This document shows, piece by piece, positions 51,269 through 59,498 of a stretch of DNA of 64,000 nucleotides. Numbering within the stretch: the stretch's first letter is position 1; each line of letters begins with the position of its first letter. Below the pieces are notes generated by a model. It searched no databases and was not told the DNA's origin. It saw only the letters and a program-made list of their open reading frames with translations. Origin of the DNA: Fervidibacter canadensis. Its GTDB lineage: Bacteria; Armatimonadota; Fervidibacteria; Fervidibacterales; Fervidibacteraceae. A program made the position numbers and the translations under genes. The stretch lies in NCBI GenBank assembly GCA_041446545.1, contig JBGOEJ010000014.1, positions 1 through 64,000 of the forward strand, in the 5' to 3' direction.

Positions 51269-52009
51269 TCAATTTGTTAGACCTTTCCCCCTACCTTTCC
51301 CGCCATATGCGTTGGCACAACAATACTGCAAGCGCTCTAACTCCTTTCGGATTTCGCCAACTACTTCACTGTTAAAAACTCGTTTCACGCCACCTTTCTC
51401 GGTAACCGAAAACACGATGAACACCTTGCCACCCTGCTCCCGCTCAAACCTTTCGTGTGACTCTCTCATCCACTCTCGCCATTTATGCACCTCTGGCGTC
51501 TGCGTGTAGGTGATAGGTTTGATTTGGATACCGATCGCTTTGTTGCCGACTGGGATGTAGAAGTCCACATTGTATTTGCGATCCCACTCGTCGGGCGCTG
51601 GGCGCAATTTGACTCCTAATGCACGCTCCAGTTGCTCATAAACCGTTTGTTTTTCGGTGACATAGCCTTCGTAGGTTCGGCGAATAACGACCTCACGCAC
51701 ATAAGCGATGCAATCGTCCTCAGTTATTGCTTCTACTTCCGCCCTCAATTGCTCGCTGATTTTCGCGTAAAGTCGTCGCCCTATTTCTTCTAAGTGCTCA
51801 TCCATGTCGTTCCCAAACATTTGCCAACTTGGTGGCACATGCTTTTGCGGGAGTTGTTCGCGGTAATAGCGCTCCCAATCTTCCAACGATTTTGGAGCAC
51901 ACTCTCGGATTGCTTCCGCCAACTTGCCCACATACTTGGGGCGGTTGAATTGCCATCGGTTAAAAGCGATGTTGAGCACCCACTCTTTCGCAGCCCTTTG
52001 CTTAGCCAT
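51269..52009 (-). CDS. MjaI-family type II restriction endonuclease
   Basis: This 246-residue protein matches the MjaI family, whose founding member cuts CTAG. Family-like stretches include AFNRWQFNRPKYVGKLAEAIRECAPKSLEDWERYY (in part), IGRRLYAKISEQLRAEVEAITEDDCIAYV and APDEWDRKYNVDFYIPVGNKAIGIQIKPI; the last carries a plausible PD-(D/E)xK-type core (Asp then Gln-x-Lys). ATG 52009 overlaps the methyltransferase stop by 8 bases. The gene is visibly more A/T-rich than its neighbours, suggesting transfer. Confidence 0.85.
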   Translation of the reverse strand: MAKQRAAKEWVLNIAFNRWQFNRPKYVGKLAEAIRECAPKSLEDWERYYREQLPQKHVPPSWQMFGNDMDEHLEEIGRRLYAKISEQLRAEVEAITEDDCIAYVREVVIRRTYEGYVTEKQTVYEQLERALGVKLRPAPDEWDRKYNVDFYIPVGNKAIGIQIKPITYTQTPEVHKWREWMRESHERFEREQGGKVFIVFSVTEKGGVKRVFNSEVVGEIRKELERLQYCCANAYGGKGRGKGLTN

Positions 52010-53273
52010 TGCGCTCCGCCTCCGCTTGCAAAAACCTCTCTCGGTAGCGATGCCACACTGTTCGGTCGGCGTTTGCCAAGCCCATCTCAATCATCTTGCG
52101 ATTGACAAACAAGCGGTTGGTCAGATAAAGATAGGCAGGCACTGGCGCCCCATTAGGTTCTGGTGGTCTATCAAAACGGAGCAAAACCCGTTTTCCCAAG
52201 ACGAACCGTTGCAAATAAATGATGGCTTGCTGGCGGCGCTCAGGTGGAACGGAAATGCCGAGCAACTGGACAACCAAGCCGTTATCCATCTGCAGGGTTC
52301 GCTCGTCAACGATGGCAACAACTTTGTATGTCACTTCTTCCCCGAACTTTACCCGCTTAGGGTCAACGAGCGGTTTGGCGTCTTTCACTCGTGGCATATA
52401 GCCAGCAGGTGGCTCAACGGGCGGTAAAGGTTTCTCACGACGCACGATGGTCACTGGCAACGGAATCAAGGTGTTTTCCGAAATGCCAAGTTTCTGTCGG
52501 ATGAGCGGCTCAAATTCGGGTTGGATTTCGTAGCCGATGGCACGACGCCCTAACTCTAAAGCAACCTTGACCGTTGTCCCACTACCGAGAAACGGGTCAA
52601 GAACCGTTTCACCAACGAAGGAGAACATGCGTATAAGCCTTCGTGGCAACTCTTCAGGGAACATCGCTTCGTGCAGCGCTTGCCGCTCACCGGCAAATTC
52701 CCAATGACCGCTGAAAAACTCTTTCCACTCATCGCGGGTCAATTTGGATGCTTCCTTGGCTGTAGGTGACGCCGTGTCCTGTGTCCCATGTCCCGTGTCC
52801 CGCTCTGGCTTTTTGAACAGCAGGATGAACTCGTAATCCAACTCAACGATGCCGTTCGGCGGATATGGGAACGAACCCATGACGACGGCCCCGCCCGTCG
52901 TCCTCATCGTTGTCTTCTTCCGCCAAATGATTGCGCCCATGTAATCAAAGCCGATGCTTTCACACTGGGCAATGATTTCGGCATGGATCGGGATGACCTT
53001 GTAGCGACCGTAGACGACCGCACGGGCAAATTGGTCGCCGATATTGATGCAGAGCCGCCGTCCCGGCTTCAGCACTCGCCAGCACTCACGCCAAACCCGA
53101 CTCAAATCCAACAAGTATTCGTGAAGCGTCTGCCCGTAGCCGATTTGCCCTTCAACGCCATAGTCCTTGATGTGCCAGTATGGTGGCGAGGTTACGATGA
53201 GGTGCACATTTTCGTCGGCGATTTCCGACATATTACGGCTATCGGCAAGGTAAACAATGGCGGTCGGCTCCAT
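52002..53273 (-). CDS. N4-cytosine/N6-adenine DNA methyltransferase fused to SNase-like domain
   Basis: This 423-residue protein has a beta-class methyltransferase part (residues 1-265): SPPY motif IV at 29-32 in VTSPPYW and the AdoMet motif DPFLGSGTT at 226-234. It protects against the adjacent MjaI-type nuclease. Residues about 312-420 (VTYKVVAIVDERTLQMDNGL, VVQLLGISVPPERRQ, VNRKMIEMGLANADRTVW) follow a staphylococcal-nuclease fold order, but two of the three catalytic positions are lost. A GGGAC-repeat peptide (RDTGHGTQDT, about 158-167) sits between motifs IV and I. ATG 53273 follows GGAGGCAAATACC. Confidence 0.88.
   Translation of the reverse strand: MEPTAIVYLADSRNMSEIADENVHLIVTSPPYWHIKDYGVEGQIGYGQTLHEYLLDLSRVWRECWRVLKPGRRLCINIGDQFARAVVYGRYKVIPIHAEIIAQCESIGFDYMGAIIWRKKTTMRTTGGAVVMGSFPYPPNGIVELDYEFILLFKKPERDTGHGTQDTASPTAKEASKLTRDEWKEFFSGHWEFAGERQALHEAMFPEELPRRLIRMFSFVGETVLDPFLGSGTTVKVALELGRRAIGYEIQPEFEPLIRQKLGISENTLIPLPVTIVRREKPLPPVEPPAGYMPRVKDAKPLVDPKRVKFGEEVTYKVVAIVDERTLQMDNGLVVQLLGISVPPERRQQAIIYLQRFVLGKRVLLRFDRPPEPNGAPVPAYLYLTNRLFVNRKMIEMGLANADRTVWHRYRERFLQAEAERNG
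52773..52802 (-). repeat. GGGAC-family repeat inside the methyltransferase
   Basis: GGGACACGGGACATGGGACA then CAGGACACGG on the coding strand, encoding Arg-Asp-Thr-Gly-His-Gly-Thr-Gln-Asp-Thr. It closely resembles the DUF5107 and xerC copies. Confidence 0.88.
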
Positions 53274-53316
53274 GGTATTTGCCTCCAACCCATTGCGGCT
53301 CTTTCGTTCAAAAATT

Positions 53317-54681
53317 TCAAAGCAACTCATAGCGTCCCTGAACGCCTTTGACATCCGTAGGGGGTCGGCGAAACCAAAGGCGTCCGAACTGGCGGGCGAG
53401 GCGGCGGGCTTCTTCAGGATATTCGTCAATGAGGTTGCGCGTCTCCTTCGGGTCATCGGCAAGGTTGTAAAGTTCGTCGGGTTGACCGTCAGGACGGACG
53501 ATGTAACTCCAAGTCTCGTCACGGATGCATCGGTCAACGGCTTCGTGGTAACCGCAGATGACGGCACGCCGATGGGTGTCCGTCTCGCCCCGCAGCACCG
53601 CCGCAAAGGATTTGCCTGTGCAAAGGTCTGCCAAATTCGCCATCCCCAGCAACTCCAGCAGCGTCGGCAACAAGTCGGGAAACTGCACCAACGCTTTCGT
53701 GCGCCTCGGCATCAAATTGGGGGCGTAAATCATGAAGGGCACTTTGAGCAACTCCGAGTAGAGGCGGTCAGTGCCTTTGAGGAACTTACCATGATCCGCC
53801 AACGGATGACCGTGATCGGCAAGCAGGACAACGATGCTATCGTCCAAGTAGCCCAAATCCTTCAAGGCATCAAAGAGCCCACCGAGGCAGTGGTCTACGA
53901 AGGCGCATTCGCCCGCATACAAGCCGCGAAGGAAGCGAATTTGTTCGGGCGTCGCCCAATCGGCAGCGTTACCGCCCATCGGTAAAATCAGGCGCGGACC
54001 TTTGTAGGCAGGGTCGGTGTAGGTGTCAAAGGAAGGCGGTGGGTCCCAAGGTTCGTGTGGGTCAAAACTGTCCAGCCACAAAAACACCTTGCGGTGAGGG
54101 CGGTTCCTTTTGAGCCAATCAATGGCTAACTCCACGACTTGGGCGGGAAAGAAATGGCGTTCGTCGGTAAAGTCATCGGTGTTCGCCAGAAACTGGGCGA
54201 CCCGCTCTCGCCATTCGGGCGGATAATGCTCGTTCACATAGTCGTCCACCTTTCGGCGAGGCGGGTTTGAGGCGTAAGCGTCATACTCCTGCCCGCGAAC
54301 CCAAAGGTAACTGTGGAAGCCCCGATGGTAGTTCATGCTGGCGGTGCGCCAGTAGGGGCGAAAGTAGTGGTAGTTGTCGCTGACGATGCCGCAAATGTAA
54401 CCTTCCGACCGCAGAAGTTCGGCGAGAGATTTGTCAGACGGACTAAGAGGCTCCCAACCCCGATAGGGCAAACCAAACATCCCCGTCATCAATTCGTAAC
54501 GGACGGGAATGGTCGGCAACCCACACGGATAAGCGTTCTCAAAGACGACACAACCTTGGGCGAAGGCGTCAATGTTGGGCGTCTGGCAGCAAGGCACATC
54601 GTTAAAAGCGGCTCGCCCATCATGATAGCAACTCACATGGTCTTGCCGAAAAGAGTCCAAGCAAATGACGATCAGGTTCAC
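53317..54681 (-). CDS. Sulfatase-superfamily hydrolase with Thr at the nucleophile position
   Basis: This 454-residue alkaline-phosphatase-superfamily enzyme has metal-binding Asp in VNLIVICLDSFRQDH, LLADHGHPLADHGKFLKG for the second metal cluster, and a C-terminal DELYNLADDPKETRNL typical of sulfatases. The sulfatase C/S-x-P-x-R motif reads T57-I-P-V-R61 here, so no formylglycine can form. A phosphodiester or phosphonate hydrolase is as likely as a sulfatase. GTG 54681 lies 8 bases after AAAGGAGA. No signal peptide is seen. Confidence 0.85.
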   Translation of the reverse strand: MNLIVICLDSFRQDHVSCYHDGRAAFNDVPCCQTPNIDAFAQGCVVFENAYPCGLPTIPVRYELMTGMFGLPYRGWEPLSPSDKSLAELLRSEGYICGIVSDNYHYFRPYWRTASMNYHRGFHSYLWVRGQEYDAYASNPPRRKVDDYVNEHYPPEWRERVAQFLANTDDFTDERHFFPAQVVELAIDWLKRNRPHRKVFLWLDSFDPHEPWDPPPSFDTYTDPAYKGPRLILPMGGNAADWATPEQIRFLRGLYAGECAFVDHCLGGLFDALKDLGYLDDSIVVLLADHGHPLADHGKFLKGTDRLYSELLKVPFMIYAPNLMPRRTKALVQFPDLLPTLLELLGMANLADLCTGKSFAAVLRGETDTHRRAVICGYHEAVDRCIRDETWSYIVRPDGQPDELYNLADDPKETRNLIDEYPEEARRLARQFGRLWFRRPPTDVKGVQGRYELL

Positions 54682-54716
54682 CCACCATCTCTCCTTTCCG
54701 CCATCTTTGCACGGCA

Positions 54717-55718
54717 TCACCGCGTCGGTCGGTTTTCACCCATCACTTCCCGCACTTCATCACCTTCGCTGATGGCGTCCAGTGAGCCGTCCACGACATC
54801 GCAGACGGCGTTGGTGTCGTTGATGACGAGGACGCGCAACTGGGCGCAGGCAGGCAAAGTCACCTGCTCGCCACCGACAATGCGGACGGGATGGACAGCA
54901 AACCGCATCCCCTCCCGAACGCCGTCCAATCGCCCCAAGTTGATGGCGACAAAGGTCGTCGTGATGCCTGCCACCTTGCCCAGCACTTTGCCCTTGAGGG
55001 GCTCCCGCTCGGTCATCTTGGCTTTGAGCAATCGGCTAAGATAGCCCATCGCCGCCCGCAAGGCGTTCAAATCGCGTTGGCGCTGGTTGTCACGGCTCAG
55101 AAAGATGGCGCCAAAGGGAGTACCCGTCAGGGCGAAGGTTTGGTCTTTGTCGGAGGCGAAACTGACCAATTGGGCGATGGTCGTTTGGGTCGCATTGTCT
55201 ACGAACTCGGCGAAAAGGACGGCGCCCGTCTCTTTGTTGCGGATGAGGAAGCCGCCGATATTGATGCGCCGTCGGCGCAATTCGCCCAACAACGCCGCCC
55301 ATTCCTTCGCCGAGCGAACAAGGTGGACGGTCACCTTCAGCTCCACCCTTTCCCGCAGAATCGTTCCCTTAGGTGGGAGCGAACCTTTGTGGATTTCGTC
55401 AGAGTTTCGCTCCAACTGTCGCTCTTCCACTTCCCGTCGCACTTCTTGCGGGGTCGCCACGATAGTCAAGCCCGCTTCCGTCAAGGCATTTTTGAGGAGC
55501 GGTTCCACGAAAGCACGCAACGACGGGTCAGGAACACCGTCAGAGAAGACGACGATGTCTCGGAGAAGCACCCGTGCCCCTTGTGGGATGCCCAGTTTCA
55601 CCCCCGCATTGGCGTCGGCGAGGGCTTTAGGAAGTTGGGTTGACGAGTTCGTTTGCCCTGAGCCGTGACACATCAGCCAAAGGACGACCGCCAGCGTCAT
55701 TGCCCATCCCTTTCTCAT
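54717..55718 (-). CDS. Exported CsgG/FlgT-like protein
   Basis: This 333-residue protein has an N-terminal signal (AMTLAVVLWLMCHGSGQ), where the Cys could be a lipoprotein site. The middle (VLLRDIVVFSDGVPDPSLRAFVEPLLKNALTEAGLTIVATPQE) resembles CsgG-type periplasmic domains. The C-terminal part (GKVLGKVAGITTTFVAINLGRLDGVREGMRFAVHPV) resembles FlgT C-terminal domains. Envelope role likely; details unknown. It lies 35 bases upstream of the sulfatase-like gene on the same strand. Confidence 0.65.
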   Translation of the reverse strand: MRKGWAMTLAVVLWLMCHGSGQTNSSTQLPKALADANAGVKLGIPQGARVLLRDIVVFSDGVPDPSLRAFVEPLLKNALTEAGLTIVATPQEVRREVEERQLERNSDEIHKGSLPPKGTILRERVELKVTVHLVRSAKEWAALLGELRRRRINIGGFLIRNKETGAVLFAEFVDNATQTTIAQLVSFASDKDQTFALTGTPFGAIFLSRDNQRQRDLNALRAAMGYLSRLLKAKMTEREPLKGKVLGKVAGITTTFVAINLGRLDGVREGMRFAVHPVRIVGGEQVTLPACAQLRVLVINDTNAVCDVVDGSLDAISEGDEVREVMGENRPTR

Positions 55719-55749
55719 CGTCGCTCACCGGCGGGCGTCGTTGAAGGGT

Positions 55750-57243
55750 TCACTGCCCACCGCCGATAAGTTTGACAGGTTGCTTGGCTCTTCGGCGCAC
55801 CAGCAGAACAGTTCGTCGGTCACGATAAATCGTTTGCCATTCATCAGGGACTAACTGCAACAAGTTGACGATGGGCGCATCGGGTGGGGCTAAGACGAGG
55901 GTGACGCCGTAGCCTTCCAACACTTTTCGCCATCGCGCAGAACCGCTGTAGGCTGCCATAAAGTCGCGCATCACTTTGAGGGGGTAAAAGTCCGCCCGCC
56001 CGTCCACGAAGACTTTCAAGCGCCCTTCCGTTTTCCAAGCCACATAACCGCCCCAGTCGTAGCGCGTCAGACAATTGCCCTTGACCGCGTGGCGGTTCAT
56101 CCATGCGATGGCATCGTGGGGGTAGGTTTTCCGCTCTTCGCGCATGAAGGCGTTGGGCGAAAACTTGCCGACAAGGATGGCAAGTGCTAACACGACGCTC
56201 ATCGCAGCGACCGTGTTGGGCAGCCAGCGGGGTGACGCATTGGAGGAAGCGGGCAACAACGAGGCGATATGGCGGGCGACGAAGGGCGCCATCAGCAAGC
56301 ACCAAAGGGCAATCATCCGAACGCCCGAAAGAGCATTCACGGTCAGGAACGCACCCCAAAGAAACTCCAGCGCGTCCATCCGCTTCGGCGACCACGCCCC
56401 CATCGCCACCCACAAAAGCAGCAAGCCCGCCCAAAGGTAAACGACAGGATGGCGCATCGCTGTCGCAGGCTTCCACTCTTCAATGGGCAGTTGGCTGCTC
56501 TGGGCGATGTTGACGAGGATTTGTTTAACGCTGTGCCAACCGAAAGGCGTGAGATTGACGGCAACGAGGCAAAGCGCCAACGCCATCAGCATTTGCCGTC
56601 GCCAATTTCGCCCCAAGGCGGGTCGCCATCCCTTCCACTCGTTCCATGCATCGGCGAAGACGGCAAGCAGCAGCAAAGCGAAAGCAATCGGGTAGAACGA
56701 ATGCAAGTTCGCCCAGAGGGCAAAGAGGCAAGGAAGCCAGAAAGGGAACGGGCAATGAGGCGACGATAGGTGAGCGGGTGATTGCAGGGAAGCAACCTGT
56801 TGACGGCGACGATACAGCCAACTTGCCAACGCTGCGATGAGCAAGTAACTGAAAAGTTGCGGGCGAACACCGCCCATCGTCGGGAAAGCGCCGAGGGCAA
56901 AAAGGAGCGTCACCCAGACGCAGGTGAGGGGCGGGGCATCCATCGTTGAAAAGACGACCAAAAACGCCGCCGCTTTCAGCAACACTGCCAAAAACTCCAA
57001 ACCCATCACACCCACCCAGCGGTGCAAGGTAGCGAAAAAGAGTTCCGAAAACCATTGAGCGTTGACCCAAAGGGCGGGATGGGTGAAAGAAAAGGGGTCA
57101 GGGAAGTGGACGGAGCGACGGCGCACGATTTCGTCGCCGACGGCTAAATGCCACCACATGTCAGGGTCTAAGTTGGGGTGCGCCGCCGCAAAGAGCGCCA
57201 CCAAAACCGCCGTCACGGTTATCAATGCCGTCCGCCGATCCAT
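55750..57243 (-). CDS. Polytopic membrane protein, GT-C-like
   Basis: This 497-residue protein has about 10-12 hydrophobic helices. An early loop motif (PNLDPDMWWHLAVGDEIVRRRSVHFPDPFSF) carries acidic residues in the position used by GT-C transferases. The C-terminal soluble part (DAIAWMNRHAVKGNCLTRYDWGGYVAWKTEGRLKVFVDGRADFY) is typical of membrane proteins of this kind. Probable envelope glycosyltransferase; substrate unknown. It starts a minus-strand run that includes the CsgG/FlgT-like gene, and it is divergent from dxs over 168 bases. Confidence 0.65.
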   Translation of the reverse strand: MDRRTALITVTAVLVALFAAAHPNLDPDMWWHLAVGDEIVRRRSVHFPDPFSFTHPALWVNAQWFSELFFATLHRWVGVMGLEFLAVLLKAAAFLVVFSTMDAPPLTCVWVTLLFALGAFPTMGGVRPQLFSYLLIAALASWLYRRRQQVASLQSPAHLSSPHCPFPFWLPCLFALWANLHSFYPIAFALLLLAVFADAWNEWKGWRPALGRNWRRQMLMALALCLVAVNLTPFGWHSVKQILVNIAQSSQLPIEEWKPATAMRHPVVYLWAGLLLLWVAMGAWSPKRMDALEFLWGAFLTVNALSGVRMIALWCLLMAPFVARHIASLLPASSNASPRWLPNTVAAMSVVLALAILVGKFSPNAFMREERKTYPHDAIAWMNRHAVKGNCLTRYDWGGYVAWKTEGRLKVFVDGRADFYPLKVMRDFMAAYSGSARWRKVLEGYGVTLVLAPPDAPIVNLLQLVPDEWQTIYRDRRTVLLVRRRAKQPVKLIGGGQ

Positions 57244-57293
57244 GCGCCATCGCTCCTGCTTTCAAAGTCGCCCCCGATAGGTGCTCCAACAGT

Positions 57294-57366
57294 GCAAGGG
57301 ACAAGCGCCCTTGCCTGCCTGAGGGTAAGGGCACTAAACTTTGGGACGCCAAACGCCCTTTTGGCG
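57294..57366 (+). promoter_or_regulatory. Two hairpins in the dxs leader
   Basis: GCAAGGG (57294-57300) pairs with CCCTTGC (57308-57314). CGCCAAA (57347-57353) pairs with TTTGGCG (57360-57366). Both are perfect 7-bp stems in the 168-base region before dxs. Neither is followed by a T-run. They may form a structured 5' leader. I checked for a thiamine-pyrophosphate riboswitch and could not match its conserved second half. Confidence 0.4.
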
Positions 57367-57411
57367 AGAAATTGGCACAGTCCCTTTGGCGCTGATAGGA
57401 GGCAGGCAATC

Positions 57412-59487
57412 ATGGCGAAGTTGCTGGCGGCTTTGAACTTGCCCCAAGACTTGAAACGCTTGGCGCCAGAAGAGCGAAAGCAACTGGCGCAGGAAATCCG
57501 CGAGACCATCGTCCACACTGTCTGCAAAAACACGGGACACTTGGCGTCAGGCTTGGGTTCCGTGGAAATCTTCCTCGCCATCCACACCGTCTTTGACAGT
57601 CCCAAAGACAAGATTGTCTTGGACACAGGTCACCAAGGTTACCCCCACAAACTCTTGACGGGTCGCTACCATCGCTTTCACACCCTCCGCCAACTGGGCG
57701 GACTTTCGGGCTTCCCAAAGCGCGATGAAAGCGAACACGATTGCTGGGGCGTCGGTCATGGCGGGACGGGGCTGTCGGCAGCCATGGGCTTTGCCATGGC
57801 GCGAAAGCATTGGCTTTCTGCGGGCGTCCCGCCCGATGACCCTCGTGTCAACTACCATGTCGTTTGCGTCATCGGCGATGCGGCATTGGAAGAGGGAATG
57901 GCGTGGGAGGCGTTGCACAACATCGGTCATCACAAGCCCGATTTGGTCATCGTCCTCAACGACAACGGCATGTCCATCGCCCCGTCTGTCGGCGCCATTG
58001 AAAACTACCTGCGCAAGCACCGACAATTGCCTGCCGATTGGCTGCGCAAGTTGCGCTCCGAACCGCATTACTTACAGTTGAAGCGGATGGTGGAAGAGGG
58101 GCTGACCAAGATGGGAACGGCAGGTGAAGTGACGCTGGAAATCATCCGCCACATCAAAAACAACATCAAGGAGTGGCTCATCCCGCCGGGCATGCTCTTT
58201 GAGGAACTGGGCTTCACTTACCTCGGACCTGTGGATGGGCACAACACGGAAGTGCTGATAGAGTGCCTGCAGGAAGCCTTGCGCATCGGCGGTCCCGTCA
58301 TCATCCACGCCGTCACCAAAAAAGGCAAAGGCGTCCCGTATGCGGAAGCCGACCCTTGGAAGTATCACACGCCCCCGACACCCTTTGACCCGCACACGGG
58401 CGAAATTCTGGCGCCCAAGGAAACCATCCCGACTTACACCGCCATCTTCTCGCAAACGCTCATCCAACTGGCGGAGCAGGACAAACGCATCGTTGCGATG
58501 ACGGCGGCGATGCCCGATGGGACGGGATTGGATAAGTTCGCTGAGCGCTTCCCCGACCGCTACTACGATGTCGGGATGGCGGAACAGCATGCCGTCGGTT
58601 TTGCGGCGGCGTTGGCGTTTGCAGGGTTGCGCCCCGTTTGCGCCATTTACTCCACTTTCCTGCAGCGTGCCTTTGACCAAATCCTCCACGATGTCTGCTT
58701 GCAAAAAGCGCCTGTCGTCTTTGCCATTGACCGAGGCGGCATCGTCGGCAACGATGGGCATACTCATCACGGCATCTTTGACATGGCTTACCTTCGCTTG
58801 ATGCCTCACATGGTGCTGATGATGCCCAAAGACGAAAACGAACTGCGCCACATGCTTTACACAGCCCTTCGCTACGAGAACGGACCGATTGCCGTGCGCT
58901 ACCCGCGTGGGAAGGCGGTCGGCGTCCCGATGGATGATGAGTTGCGGGAACTGCCCATCGGCAAAGGCGAATGGCTGCGCGATGGCACCGATGCCGTGAT
59001 TGTCGGCATCGGTCCTATCGTCTATGCGGCGTTGGAAGCGGCACAACGATTGGAACGGGACGGTTTCTCCGTCGGCGTCATCAACGCCCGTTTCGTCAAG
59101 CCGATAGATGCCGAGTTACTCGCTGATGCCGTCCAGCGAGCGGGACGGTTGATTCTCGCCGAAGAGCACACCCTTTGCGGTGGGTTTTCCAGCGCTGTCT
59201 TGGAAGCCCTGTGCGATTTAGGGTTGCACCATGCCCCTGTCCTGCGCATCGGAATCCGAGATCACTTTGTGGAGCACGGAAAGATTGAAGAGTTGCGGGC
59301 GCTCCTGAAACTGGATGCCGACGGCATCTACGAGCAGGCAAAGGCGTGGCTGGAAAGTTTTGCCAGCAGCCGAGAGGACGAGGCTCTCGCTGAGCCAAAG
59401 CAAGAGGAAGAAAGAGCGAAGTCGCCATCATTCCAGCACCAACGAAGTCCCAGCGGAGGGGCATCGCCCTTGCCGACATCGCCCTGA
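57412..59487 (+). CDS. dxs: 1-deoxy-D-xylulose-5-phosphate synthase
   Basis: DXS joins pyruvate and glyceraldehyde-3-phosphate using thiamine diphosphate, the entry step to the MEP isoprenoid route and to thiamine and pyridoxal. The 691 residues have DTGHQGYPHKLLTGR, GHGGTGLSAAMGFAMA, the thiamine-binding VIGDAALEEGMAWEALHNIGHHKPDLVIVLNDNGMS, and HTHHGIFDMAYLR in the pyrimidine domain. The last 40 residues, rich in Glu, Pro and Ser, exceed the usual length. ATG 57412 follows AGGAGGCAGGCAATC. Confidence 0.93.
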   Translation: MAKLLAALNLPQDLKRLAPEERKQLAQEIRETIVHTVCKNTGHLASGLGSVEIFLAIHTVFDSPKDKIVLDTGHQGYPHKLLTGRYHRFHTLRQLGGLSGFPKRDESEHDCWGVGHGGTGLSAAMGFAMARKHWLSAGVPPDDPRVNYHVVCVIGDAALEEGMAWEALHNIGHHKPDLVIVLNDNGMSIAPSVGAIENYLRKHRQLPADWLRKLRSEPHYLQLKRMVEEGLTKMGTAGEVTLEIIRHIKNNIKEWLIPPGMLFEELGFTYLGPVDGHNTEVLIECLQEALRIGGPVIIHAVTKKGKGVPYAEADPWKYHTPPTPFDPHTGEILAPKETIPTYTAIFSQTLIQLAEQDKRIVAMTAAMPDGTGLDKFAERFPDRYYDVGMAEQHAVGFAAALAFAGLRPVCAIYSTFLQRAFDQILHDVCLQKAPVVFAIDRGGIVGNDGHTHHGIFDMAYLRLMPHMVLMMPKDENELRHMLYTALRYENGPIAVRYPRGKAVGVPMDDELRELPIGKGEWLRDGTDAVIVGIGPIVYAALEAAQRLERDGFSVGVINARFVKPIDAELLADAVQRAGRLILAEEHTLCGGFSSAVLEALCDLGLHHAPVLRIGIRDHFVEHGKIEELRALLKLDADGIYEQAKAWLESFASSREDEALAEPKQEEERAKSPSFQHQRSPSGGASPLPTSP

Positions 59488-59498
59488 GGTGAACAACG

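Noticed and set aside
53257..53985. Plus-strand frame over the sulfatase-like gene
   Set aside because: Shadow of the minus-strand hydrolase; no motif or binding site.
57281..57366. Thiamine-pyrophosphate riboswitch upstream of dxs
   Set aside because: A CTGAG and GGTGC are present but the conserved second half of the aptamer could not be matched.
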